Shown piece by piece: positions 51,674 through 62,931 of a stretch of DNA of 64,000 nt. Source of the stretch: Megalobrama amblycephala (Eukaryota > Chordata > Actinopteri > Cypriniformes > Xenocyprididae). A model generated the notes under the pieces. That model made no database searches, was not told the DNA's origin, and was given only the letters and a program-made list of their open reading frames with translations. The stretch is taken from positions 4,016,382 to 4,080,381 of the forward strand of contig NC_063066.1 in the NCBI RefSeq assembly GCF_018812025.1, in the 5' to 3' direction. Each line of letters opens with the position of its first letter. The first letter of the stretch is position 1. The position numbers and the translations under genes were made by a program.

Positions 51674-53550
51674 TTCAAAGGGTTAGTTCAACCAAAAATG
51701 TTAATTCTGTCATTTATTACTCACCCTCGTATTGTTCCAAATCCATAGGACCTTTGTTCATCTTCAGAACACAAATGAAGATCTTTTTGATGAAGTCTGA
51801 GAGGTTTCTCTCCCTCCATTGAGATCCAATGCAACTACCACTCCAAGGTCCAGAAAGGTAGGAAAAATACATCATTAAAGTACTTCATGTGACTCCAGTG
51901 GCTTAAACTCAATTTTATGAAGTAATGCGAGTGATTTGTTTGCACAAAAAGAACATAATTTACCACTTTACTCACAAAAAATTGATCTGCATTCACGAGA
52001 GCTTCAAGATGCATGCGTGTTGTGTTCAGATTCGCACGTCAACTCAACGCACATGCGTGAGTGTTCACGAGAGCATCATGACGCATGAGTTTTGTTTTGT
52101 GTTCACATTCGCACGTCAACTCAACACACATGCGCAAGTGTTCACAAGAGCATCACAAAGCATGCATTTTGTGTTCAAACTTGCGTGTCAACTCAACGCA
52201 CATGCGCAAGTGTTCACGAGCGTCACAACATGCATTTTGCGTTCAAACTTGCGTGTCAACTCAACGCACATGCGCAAGTGTTCACGAGCGTCACAACATG
52301 CATTTTGCGTTCAAACTTGCGCGTCAACTCAACGCACATGCGAGTGTTCACGAGAGCATCGTGACGCATGAGTTTTGTGTTCAGACTCGCGTCAACAACG
52401 CACATGCGCGAGTGTTCACGAGAGCATCGTGACGCATGAGTTTTGTGTTCAGACTCGCGTCAACAACGCACATGCGCGAGTGTTCACGAGACCATCATGA
52501 CGCATGAGTTTTGTTTTGTGTTCAGATTCGCACGTCAACTCAACGCACATGCGCGAGTGTTCACAAGAGCATCACGAAGCATGCATTTTGTGTTCAAACT
52601 CGCATGTCAACTCAATGCACATGCGCGAGTGTTCACAAGAGCATCACGAAGCATGCATTTTGTGTTCAAACTCGCATGTCAACTCAACGCACATGCGCGA
52701 GTGTTCACAAGAGCATCACGAAGCATGCATTTTGTGTTCAAACTCGCATGTCAACTCAACGCACATGCGCAAGTGTTCACGAGCGTCACAACATGCATTT
52801 TGCGTTCAAACTTGCGCGTCAACTCAACGCACATGCGAGTGTTCACAAGAGCATCATGACGCATGAGTTTTGTGTTTAGACTCACGTCAACTCAACGCAC
52901 ATACGCAAGTGTTCACGAGCGAGTGTCACGACATGCATTTTGGGCTCAAACTTGCGCGTCAACTCAACGCACATGCGAATGCTTCTTGAGAGCATCACGC
53001 CGCATGCGCGTTGTGTTCAGACTCGAGTGTTAACTCAACGCAAAATCGCGAGTGTTCACGAGATCACAACGCATGCGTTTTTTGTTCAAACTTTCGCATC
53101 AACTCAACGCAAAAGAGCGAGTGTTCAAGAGAGCAACAAAACGCAAATGTGCGAGTGTTCACAAGAGCATCATGACGCATGCGTTTTGTGTTCACGTGAG
53201 AGCTGACATTGTTGCGTGAACACACCTTGGATAATATTATTTTGTAAATAAAGTGGTAAATTATGTTGTTTTGTTTTTTTTGCACAAACAAAGCACTCAC
53301 GTCACTTCATAAAATTGAGTTTAAGCCACTGGAGTCACATGGCATACTTTAATGATGTCTTTACTACATTTCTGGATCTTGGAGTGGTAGTTGCCTCGGA
53401 TCTCTATGGAGGGACAGAAACCTCTGATACTTCATCAAAAAGATCTTAATTTGTGTTCCGAAGATAAATGGAGGTCCTACGGATGTGGAATGACATGAAG
53501 GCGAGTAATAAATGACAGAATTTCCATTTTTGGGTGAACTAACCCTTTAA
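51674..53550. mobile_element. TTAA foldback element carrying a tandem array at its centre
   Basis: The left arm from 51676 (AAAGGGTTAGTTCAACC, its TTAA mutated to TTCAA) and the right arm ending GGTGAACTAACCCT-TTAA at 53550 pair over about 300 bases. Between the arms lies the 72-bp array. It belongs to the same family as the 41256 and 45394 elements. Confidence 0.88.
51985..53215 (+). repeat. Tandem array of 68-72-bp units, CpG-containing
   Basis: About 17 units. The commonest reads GAGTGTTCACAAGAGCATCA, CGAAGCATGCATTTTGTGTT, CAAACTCGCATGTCAACTCA, ACGCACATGCGC (72 bases). Shorter 68-base units and a TCGCGTCAACAACG variant are interspersed. CATGCG/TGCGCA words keep CpG unusually frequent. All three forward frames stay open for long stretches, giving overlapping frames of 90-148 codons that simply reflect the repeat. 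Confidence 0.95.
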
Positions 53551-53829
53551 GTAAAAAATTCTGTCATCATTTATTCTCCCTAATGTTCATACATAATTTC
53601 AGTTTTACACTAAAGAAGGCTTATATAGCCAAGTGCAGTCACAGAGTCATAGACTTTTATTTTTGTTCTTTTTGGAGATTGACACACGTGGTCAGTATGA
53701 ACTAAAAACTTCAAAAATTCTCCTTTTGTCTTTCATGAAAAAAAACAAAAAAACATTTCAGTGTGGAGCATCATGAGGGTGAGTAAACAGTGACAGAACT
53801 TTCTATTTTGGGGAGAACTGTCCCTTTAA
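53547..53829. mobile_element. Small TTAA foldback element next to the C5orf47-like gene
   Basis: TTAA at 53547 is shared with the preceding element; TTAA also lies at 53826. TTCTGTCATCATTTATTCTCC on the left faces GAGTAAACAGTGACAGAA on the right. It ends 20 bases beyond the stop codon of the minus-strand gene. Confidence 0.7.
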
Positions 53830-53849
53830 CTGCAGACAATGGTCAAACC

Positions 53850-54522
53850 TCATTTGCTTTGACTCAGCTGCCTCAAGGTGAGTAACCGCTCTCTGATGAC
53901 CCTGTTCTCCTCTACCATTTTCTTGATTGTCCTCAATACATCCTGTTTTGTTTGGGACTGACGTGGAAAAACAACACGGGTCATGATAATGAAAATAAAA
54001 TGGTAAAAAAGAAAAAACCTATACCAAACCCACCATTTCCTCAGCTTGAGCATCTCTTTGTGGGAATCCAAAAGTATCACATGAGGGCCCTATACACACA
54101 CAAACAGAGAAATGTAATTGCATTCATTCTGATGAACACAACTGAGTCTTATATGAAGACTTGCGCGTTTTATATGACTGTATAAAAGGTTGTGCTCCGC
54201 GCGCACCTGTATGAGCGTCACGTTCGGCGCGCTGTATTTTCCCGCCTTCGGATGCCCTCAGATTAACCGTAGATTTCTGCGAGGTCCTCATATTCGAGTA
54301 AAACCTCAAAAGATGGTTTGTTTTCATCTTTTTTAAAAAAAGAGGTGTTATTTCTGGACTTTTGGTGAAGAGCAAGGGTGAGGGAGTCGCCTCAGTTAGC
54401 CTGTTAATATTCCTACTCAGTTTGTGTTTGTTATTTTCCCCGGTCCACCATGATGTCTTGTCCGTTTGGGACGTCTGAGAGCTGAAGTTCGGTGTGTAGA
54501 GTAATTTACGGTAAGTTGCCAT
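53850..54522 (-). CDS. Small conserved-type protein, probable C5orf47 orthologue
   Basis: Three exons, 54522-54207, 54089-54034 and 53957-53850, with GT-AG introns of 117 and 76 bases in phases 1 and 0, give 159 residues. No stop interrupts the joined frame, and both junction phases fit. The protein starts MATYRKLLYTP, is basic and serine/threonine-rich through residue 105, then has a short FGFPQRDAQAEEM segment and a charged, probably coiled-coil C-terminus (KKMVEENRVIRERLLTLRQL). No signal peptide or membrane segment. Human C5orf47, a small protein of unknown function, lies beside CPEB4 towards MSX2, exactly this position, so orthology is inferred from synteny, size and the C-terminal helix. 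Acceptor choice for exon 3 could shift by 15 bases in frame. Transposons begin within 25 bases downstream and 200 bases upstream. Confidence 0.62.
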
Positions 54523-54892
54523 TGTTAAGTTATTTAAAAAAAAGTTTTGTTTCTCTTAATGTGAAACTTAAACTGTTCAAATTTATTAGCCTACCACCAG
54601 AAGAGGTCCAGCTTATAAACGGTCACTTCACGTTTGAAATTGAGGCGCGAACTGTACGCAGAAATAACCCGATGCCCTTAAAGGAACAGTTAACATAATA
54701 ACGAGAGTTCGTTGTCCCCCTGTAGTCAATAATTTTATCCATTAAAACTTATCTCTGATCACCAAAATGATATATTTAAACATTTTTTCCTTTGAAAAAA
54801 ATTCTTAATGCCATAAAATAGCTTTAATGTAACTCTACACCAGGGTTGCCAGGTTTTCACAACAAGACCCGCCCCCTTAAGGCCCCGGTATA

Positions 54893-56423
54893 GACCATAG
54901 ACTGTAAAAAAATATGGACGTAGTGTCCGTGTTGTCACCCATAGAGTTCTGAACAGCAGTTTTGACGCGCAAATGAGGCCGCTGCCATCTTAGCTGCGCG
55001 TCACCGCACGTCACTCCCGGATAACTGAAAATGGGCAAAGAGGCGGGACGAAGTTGGAGCCCATGCGACTTGTTGCTGAAACCACGCCCGCCCTAGCTAT
55101 CTATCTTAGATACTATCTAAAATATTAAAAAAGATAACAATATCATTAGAAAGTACTAAAGGTTTACTGTCAATCTACGGTGTTTTGTAAGATAACGTTA
55201 TAGATGCTCTAACACCAGTAGGCTAATTAATTTGTGTGGGGTGTGCAAATAACAAAATCAACTGGGACTTCATACCTTTAATGAAATAGAGATCACGAGA
55301 TGAATCCAATCCGTTGCACTTGGGTAAAATGTCCATTTCAAAACATAAAAAAACTACTTTTTGTTCATGAAAGCGTTAAATCCATGAAATCTTTATATAT
55401 TATCCATCGTTTGCATTACATATCTCAAGAAATGATGCAATCTGAGCATCGTTTATAATGTAAAGCTCTATATGTACATATATAGGTACCAGATATCTGT
55501 ATAATGTTCTCTCAAACTAATAAGCACGTGTCCAAAGTATAATTTTTCAAAATAGTGAAGCAGTTTTAGTTATATCCAAGCAGTGCTGTCGGAGTTGTAT
55601 ATCCTCCTGGTATTGTCATTGTAGTAAATCTCAGGAACAAAACTTTTAGCCAATGCTTTTAGACGATCCAGCAACGTGTGTTCTGCATGCGAGCACATGT
55701 ACACAGACTGAGATGCCAAATTCAGTGGCTGAAATTAGCTGCTGAGGTAAAGTGACGGCTCACAGACAGCAGCGCAATCTACCTGTCACTCAAGTGACCA
55801 CGCCCTTAATTATGCAGAACTTTAAGGCTTAATATAATTTAAACGGATGAGTTATAAAAAAATTCACCCCCCTCAGAGTTGACATGAAGGGCAAAATTAG
55901 CAGTATAGACCAAAACACAATTTGAACCAGAGTGTAAACATGTTTTTTTCTGCTGTAAACTTGGCTGTTTTAACATTATGGTCAATGAGATTCTGCTCCC
56001 TTTTGCAGCCTGTCCCTAGCGGCCAGTCGATGAATCGCAGTTTAAGTTACTTCCGTATTGGCTTCACGAGAAAATGGGGGAGGTTGCCGCTTGGTATAGA
56101 CCTTATTTTCCAGAGAAACATGCGCGCCGCCATCTTTAGAATACTGTCTTTGAACTTCCGTTTTCGCGGTAGCCCTGTATATTTCTATGGCGTCGCTGTT
56201 GAAGAATAATTAGCTGATGAAGTGTATTTACGTGTTGTAGAGTTAACAAAAGTTATCATGAGCATTGTAATGTTTAAAGCGGGTGTCTTAACAAATGTCA
56301 GTAGAACGGGAGGATTTTAAAATGAGCAGTTCATTCATATACATAAGATCGCTGTGGAAATACAAGCCGGAAGTCAAAAGACAATGAGCGCAGCGCTGAA
56401 AAGGGGCGGGGCTACATAAGGTC
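54893..56423. mobile_element. Element with GACCTTAT ends, flanked by TATA
   Basis: After removing the innermost insertion the left end reads GACCTTATTTTCC and the right end ACATAAGGTC. TATA is present on both sides (54889-54892 and 56424-56427), while the undisturbed opposite arm of the host element carries a single TATA. Confidence 0.7.
54897..56092. mobile_element. Innermost insertion with a 10-bp direct duplication
   Basis: GGTATAGACC occurs at 54887-54896 and again at 56093-56102, directly flanking this 1.2-kb segment, which starts ATAGACTGTAAAAAAATATG and ends GAGGTTGCCGCTT. Without it the sequence reads straight from GGTATAGACC into TTATTTTCC. The frame at 55922-56209 crosses its edge and is not a gene. 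Confidence 0.7.
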
Positions 56424-58882
56424 TATACTTCAAACGAAATCGAAGAACGAACTGATGTGACGTCATTTCGAACAAAATCAGGCCAAAACGAAGTTCATTT
56501 TGTGTTCTTTTTGGATGTTCGAAACGGCACGCCAAAGCGAACTTTCAGGAAATGAGGCACTAACACTGTTTTTCATGTTTGATACTGTAAAGCTGCTTGA
56601 TTTTAAGCAATCTATTGAATAAAGTGCTATTTGAAGACGTGACGTGACTGGAGTGCTACTTTGCAGAGCTCGTGCTAACAGGCTGTTATGACAAAGACTA
56701 TAGAATAACAAGACGTGTCACTCGTATTGTTTTGAATGGGAGAAAGTGTAACACGCAATATGGCGGAATAAGTCCCGCCTTCTAAATAAGAGCCAATCGC
56801 CGACTGGTAAAGTCATCGCGTCACTTCAGCGGCCGTTAGAATCACCGGTTTCTATAGAAACAGTCAGACGCGCGCCTCCAAAGAATTTAGGTCTGCGCAT
56901 GCGAATTAGCTTGATCCAGCCTGAAAAATAGTTTTTTTTGTCATGATTCGAGCGTTTAGAAACTAAATTTATGAGCCGGTTGTTGTTAGATTTCATTGGT
57001 GATTTCAAATATGAAATTTAATCATAAGGTTGGCGAACAGTTTTGGAGAATTTGATGTTTCCCCATTCAAAGAGATTACATGATGCCCAGGATGCCCGAG
57101 AGGCGTTTCAAAGATGGCCGCCGAGTGAAATGACTTGTCTTAAAGGGACTTTGGTTATGATCAGATGCTTTTCTTATGATTTCTATAATAAATGCTTGCT
57201 GTTTTCTCATTTTTGTTGTGTTTATTTTGTTACTGAGAAGAAAGTACACGGCACATATTTATTAATCTAACTGTCGCTCTCAGCATTGTGGGTGGTGTCA
57301 GATGTTCGTTTACAGTATATCGCTGGTCACGCATTTCGAACTTCGTTTTACCCCTAATCGAAGAATGAAAAAGAACTTTGTTTGAAGTATATCGGGGCCT
57401 TTAGTTACTAGGGGTGTTCGATTCCAGGTTTTTTGGAGTCGACTCCGACTCCCGACTCCCACTGTAGGAGTCAATGGAATGGACTCCTCGACTCCATTTA
57501 CTGTAAATCAAAACAGGGTCATAAATAAGCCAAGATGGCAGTCCTTACACAATTTATTTTCCCCCGACGCGAAGCCTTAAAATCCCCTCATTAAAACAAC
57601 ACACGTTTAGCTAAACTGATTAGTCCAATTTAGAGAGGACTTGATGAGTAGCTTATCAATGTTGCTAATTGCCAATACCTAATTTTACAGAGAGAAAAGT
57701 CACGAAAAACATCTGTGGTCAAATATTATTTCAGAATTAAATAAATGAGAAAGCAGGGATTCTTTAATGAATTCATCTCATTATAATGGTCAGGGGATGG
57801 CGCTAAATGCATATGATCATTGTCTTAAAAGTGCTTGGACACAAGAGTTAAAGATACTAAAATTAATACAATACATAAAGAATGCATACAATATAAACTT
57901 ATTAATGTGTTTAACTGTCACGCCACACGCAGTGAAAAATATATGGCGGAGCAAAGAGGACACTGCCAACACGTCGACAGACAAGACATAGTAGGTTATG
58001 ATATTAAACAAAGTCCCAGCTTTCAAATTATGTAATTTTTTTAAGAAATTCGAACAAAAAAAACACGTTTTGTCGCTCTTTAATGTGTCGTGACAGATTG
58101 CTGTAGCGCCTCAGCTCAAGAGGCTCGTAAACCGATCATCTCTTCCTACTAATTCATTTATAGCATCAAATAAACATGAATGAACATCAGAAGGAATGTT
58201 GTTTCAAATGCGCAAAGATGTCAGTACACACCATTTCCACTGAGGTTAATCTTCTAACGGCTGCTGCTTTGTTGGACAAAATGGCAGATTCGGTGTTCTG
58301 ATTGGTTAGATTGCTTGTCAATCAAACTCCCAGCAAAAGATCAATTGCTCCTCAAAACTAGCCCAATTGCATTTCAGGGGGATCCCAGGGTAAAAATCAC
58401 TTTCCAGGGGTAAAATTCACGTTTTTAGATGGGCTCCCCTGGTAAAATTCGCATTCCAGAGGCTAAATATCACATTATTTTGAGTCGATTCAACCTGCGG
58501 ACATGAAAAAACACCCGCGGCAACAGTGTAAAAGTAGCCCAAAACCGTGGACTTGGCAACACTGCTTTACACCCTTGCTTCATTTATTATACGCGGATCT
58601 ATGATATGCTAATTAGCTCCGCCTCCACTCAGAGATCCACTCGGTCAACTGAGGTAAACACTGCACAATGGTATGGCATTTTACAATGTCATACATATGA
58701 CGATAATTAATATGATTAGCCTTTTGCTTGACTACATTATCAATGTAAGTAATATATATAGTTCATCATAACATCGTAATTTACATAATTATCTATCCAA
58801 TTTTTTATATCAACAGAAAAATATCACCACATAGACATATAAACAACACTGAAATCTTGAATTTACCACAGGGGGACTTTAA

Positions 58883-59779
58883 TTATTTTTTCACCCTCAT
58901 GTTTCTTTTTCTAAACCCGTATGACTTTATGTAATTTGCTTAATATAGCCTATAGCAATGACAACGAAACACAAACACATCAATTATATTCTTTCTAACT
59001 GACCTCAAAAGTTAGATTTTGTCTGAGATATCAATGTATGAAATGCCAAAATAGTCAAAAGTTTTTTAAATTTATCATAATCGTAATACCAAGATGAGGA
59101 GCCACTGGTGTAAAATCCATATAAAAAAAACATTTTTAATTTTGATAAATATATTTATATCAAAATTTAATTACCACACAACAAAAGGACTTCCATTTCT
59201 AAACCACAATTTTGTGTGGTATTGATTATACTAAACTACCGCCAGAGGGTGCTGTGTGTGTCTCTGCAGTAATCGTGTGTAAGTGACCTCTAGATCAGAG
59301 TGCCTGCATTAAGTACCATGGTCAAATGCTATACTGTTGCACTAGATGACTCACAGATACTAATATGCATTGCATTGCAGCATGAGAGGCTCTAAGTGAT
59401 GCAACTGAATAGACAATTTAGATGTACGTCTGTACATATATCATGAGGTCAGCTCCATTAAAACACCTTCAAGCTGTAGTAAAAACAGTAATCAATCTTA
59501 GTAATTCCAGAATAACCAAGGCCTCACCCTGATGTCCTCCTCGTAATCATAATACTGTCTTTTAGGCAGCATGCGCTGTATCAGACAAGCTAAAAATAGA
59601 TTTGACCCCATTCGCAGTCAGTGTGCCAGAAGCTTACATGCATTTCCTATTGCACTGTGTTAAAAGACGATGCCTAACACTTTGATTTTATGTAGGTTGA
59701 GTTCAATTAAACACAACATGAATTACAGATCCAAAGGATTCAATTTTAACTTTCATGGTTAAAACAAAGACCCCCAGCA
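58883..59779. other. Intergenic between the transposon nest and the cpeb4 3' end
   Basis: Unique AT-rich sequence with no gene and no transposon ends recognised. Confidence 0.4.
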
Positions 59780-59794
59780 TTTCCTGCAATCAAG

Positions 59795-59800
59795 TTTATT
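59795..59800 (-). terminator. cpeb4: Probable distal poly(A) signal of cpeb4
   Basis: AATAAA on the minus strand, 2.7 kb after the stop codon, at the edge of the repeat-free UTR-like block. Confidence 0.5.
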
Positions 59801-60234
59801 CATTCAACATTTCACATTACAAATACTTGAAGCATTCTGTTATAAATATTTAACCGCAAATAATCAAGACTCGACTACCAAAGCACATGTATGACTAAAT
59901 GATATTTTTCTTTACATAAACTCCATATGGATGTAAAATATAAAAATTAAAACTTTTAAATGACATAGCAAAAAAATTGTTCCTCTTATAAAAATCTATT
60001 GATAAATACACCTTCCCATACAGTTATAAACTATGTCAATTTAAATAAGCAGTTACATAGAGAATTTTCTGATATTTTTTTTTCTTATCCTTCTGTAGAC
60101 ATGAAGCACAATATAGTGATTATTAAAACTAGAAAATCTAATAAGTGTACTGATCAAAAACTATAATCAAAATGACAATTATTACATTCCAATTAAAAAT
60201 ATATCAGTAAATGGTTGAAACATTATTCACTTAA

Positions 60235-60242
60235 TATTTACA
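60235..60242 (-). promoter_or_regulatory. cpeb4: Pumilio-type element in the cpeb4 3' UTR
   Basis: The minus strand reads TGTAAATA, a perfect Pumilio binding element, 54 bases upstream on the plus axis from a CPE-like word (60289-60294). CPE and Pumilio sites together are a known translational-control combination. Confidence 0.4.
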
Positions 60243-62498
60243 TTGTAATCACAGTAGCATGAACTCAAGTAGGAAAATATGTGAATACATAAAAGTAAAA
60301 ACACCTATAATTCCAGTGGTATTTTTTATTTTTTTTTTTTACTGTATAAAGGTTATAATGGCTGAAGGAGAGTTTGTGAGGTGAGACATGTTGAAAGTAA
60401 TGGATTTGCACATACGTGGTTATATTAGGTCTCTGGGAAAGAAGTATTGCACAGATCTCACTGTCAATATTTTGAAAGTGTATTCAAGTAAACCCTGAAT
60501 CAATATATGACTAAATCATCCTCTTCTTTTTGTCAACTAGTAAACACAGTAAAGTGGGGTATGCACGGTTCGTGCATGGGTAAGGTACATAACTCAAAAT
60601 GTTGAAAAAGGGTTGAAACAAAACTACTGTTAAAGCAAGTGAAAATAATTAAACCTTATTAATTTAGCTCATGCGTACCTAATGAAGAAATTAACCTTGT
60701 TGCCTCTCAGAATTATACATAACAGTAAACATTGATATTTCAATATGGAACATTCATCATTGTGATACAAGGTGCATCCTAACGTTACTCTAATTTACAT
60801 TGTTAATTATTTTATTTTCTACAGCCAATAATGAGGGAGGTATCATCATTCTCATAACTGATAGAGGGTAGGTACTGGATAGGTATATATTTCTACATGT
60901 ACCACACATTTTAAGGAATTTGTGTCATGCTAGATTTACTTTGTCCATTAAGATAGAAAATAACACTTTTGCATTTTGCAAATATTAGATATTAGCTTCA
61001 ACAATACAGTCACCTAAATATATATATATATATATATGCGACAATCTAGGGATTTGAGAACGTAAATACATAAAAACCTAAACAAAATTATATTATCTTT
61101 TTTCTTTTCCTTAAGGTATGCTTGCATTTTAACCAGATCTCTTAGTAACAAAAGGTACAAAATCTATATTCAACAAGTGAAAAAAAAAAAAAAAAGTATC
61201 ACAAAAGGACTTTCCATTTGTGGAAAAAAGTGACTTGAAAAACAATATTTAGAAAAGTAGTGCATAATGGTTTTACGTCCATGACAAAATAATTAGCTAT
61301 AAAACACAGTACAAAAATCAGCAGACCATGTAAAAAATAATATTTGTTTTTCAAATTCTTTGAAATGTGCTCAGCTACTGCAATGCTCAGTTAGAACACC
61401 GATTAACCCATGGCAAAACCCATGCAGTAAAACACTATCAATGCAACACATGGTACTTCCTCATTAGCAAATACAACATTGAGTTAGCTTTTAGCACAAA
61501 ATCCCTGACAAATGAGCCAAAGTTACTGCTATAACCATTACAAGAATCATACATACTAGTGAATAGAATTCAGTTTTTTTTTTTTTTAAACCCATCAAAA
61601 CCAATTGTGTTTTTAAGCTTTCTATCATTTTAAGCTTTATATATATATTAGATATTCAAATGTATCATAAACAGTAGGACATCTCTAAGGCTCATCTTTG
61701 GTTTGCCCGACCAAAAAAACTTGTGTATCAAGCACAACTGCCTCTCTGCTGTTGTGAGTTGTTGTCCTTAAGTCTTATGCTCGATTAAGTAATAGGTAAA
61801 TTGGATGTAGTTTAATAGTAATCTTTACAGAATGCTTCAGGATTTGTATCCTGAATATTTCAGTGTTTTGAGCATTGTTAGGATTAGAACCTCTAAAAGG
61901 ATTTTAATAACTACATCCTTTTTTTTTTTTTTTTTTGGCTAAATCACAAAGATTTGCCTTACACGTTAGAACCAGTCCATATAATCCAATCCAACAGGTT
62001 GCAGTCTCTTGTTAGTTGTTACTGTGTGTTTTGTTGAAAGGAGTAACTATGATTCCACATTTGTCATGCAACCATTTAAGATTAGTCAGTGAAATAGCAA
62101 ATCTCAACATTAAAGTCATATAAATGAGGCTTGAACCCTTACATTTCCAGCCTCTTTGTGGATAGCCTTCAACAAATTCAAGTGAAAATATGACCCATCA
62201 CAAACAGAAGATGACGCTCCAAGAGAATAAAGATAGAACAGTAATTCAAGTCAGGCTAAACATCTATATTTTTTTTTTTAAATCTAATGCATTCAAGTCT
62301 TCATGCGCACCAATGTAGCTTTTCAACAAAAATCAGGATTACACCATTTTCTTTTAGCATTCTCTTCTGCAAAAAAAAAAAAAAATTAAAAACTTAAGAA
62401 TAAATACAATTTTAGACTTAAAAAAAGAACTCTAAATAAAAGGACTTAGCAAAATGAAAAGTGCATGTATACGAATAGCACAGCCTTGGCCTCCCAGA

Positions 62499-62897
62499 TC
62501 AGTTCCAGCGGAAGGAGATGTGGCGAGGCCGGTCTCCTCCCTCCTTCACTAAAGGCTTGTGAAACTCCCGTCCGGCACGCGAGTGAATGGCTGCCCAGCA
62601 GTATTCACAGTAGTACTGAAGACAAGTGACATTAGCACAGAAGAACGGAGCAAACTTGCCCCCACAACGCGTGCCCTGACACTCATCGCACAGCTGGTCA
62701 TCCAGTACATATGGCTTCACTTCCACCTGGGAAAGGTAGACACTTTTAGCTTAGCACATGTAAAGGAAGGCTGGCCCTGGCCATGAAGAACAAAAGAATT
62801 AGGAACATAAACCATTGAAACAAATAAGGCAAAGAGTCTGACATTATTGTAGTATACAGTAGATTGGATCTCTATGGAAGCTTGTTTCCGCCATTAA

Positions 62898-62931
<34 letters not shown>

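Larger units (their letters stand above)
54881..57399. mobile_element. Element with GGCCCCGGTATA ends inside the hAT element
   Basis: GGCCCCGGTATA at 54881 is matched by the inverse TATATCGGGGCC ending at 57399. Next to the inner junction the arms continue as CTTCAAACGAAATCGAAGAA (56428) and TTCGTTTTACCCC...TTTGAAG (57342-57387). TTA flanks both ends, compatible with a PIF/Harbinger 3-bp duplication. Confidence 0.7.
54841..58564. mobile_element. hAT-like element inserted in the TTAA element
   Basis: Ends CAGGGTTGCCAGG and, inverted, CAGTGTTGCCAAG. The flanks CTCTACAC (54833-54840) and CTTTACAC (58565-58572) match at 7 of 8 positions, an 8-bp hAT target duplication. The uninterrupted site can be read in copy 1 near 37727 (CAACACCCTTGCCTC). 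No transposase is visible. A GGAGTCGACTCCGACTCC-type repeat lies at 57415-57500. Confidence 0.82.
54714..58882. mobile_element. TTAA element with AGTCCCCCTG ends, copy 3, split by nested insertions
   Basis: The left part 54714-54840 (GTCCCCCTGTAGTCAATAAT) and right part 58573-58882 (ending CACAGGGGGACT-TTAA) match copies at 37659 and 44039. The 3.7 kb between them is foreign. The left TTAA tip is damaged (TTCGTT). Confidence 0.88.
59780..62498 (-). promoter_or_regulatory. cpeb4: Long 3' UTR of cpeb4
   Basis: Sequence from the stop codon to a minus-strand AATAAA (59800-59795) is AT-rich, repeat-poor and free of introns. CPE-like words TTTTAT occur on the minus strand at 59993-59988, 60294-60289 and 61075-61070, and TTTTAAT at 59952-59946. 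CPEB4 mRNA is known for long 3' UTRs and CPE-mediated control; autoregulation here is inference. Confidence 0.65.

Noticed and set aside
51925..52879. Overlapping open frames of 90-148 codons as candidate proteins
   Set aside because: They are read-through of the 68-72-bp tandem array in every frame, without a start context or a consistent protein.
55922..56209. 95-codon open frame as a gene
   Set aside because: It crosses the edge of a nested transposon and its 10-bp target duplication.
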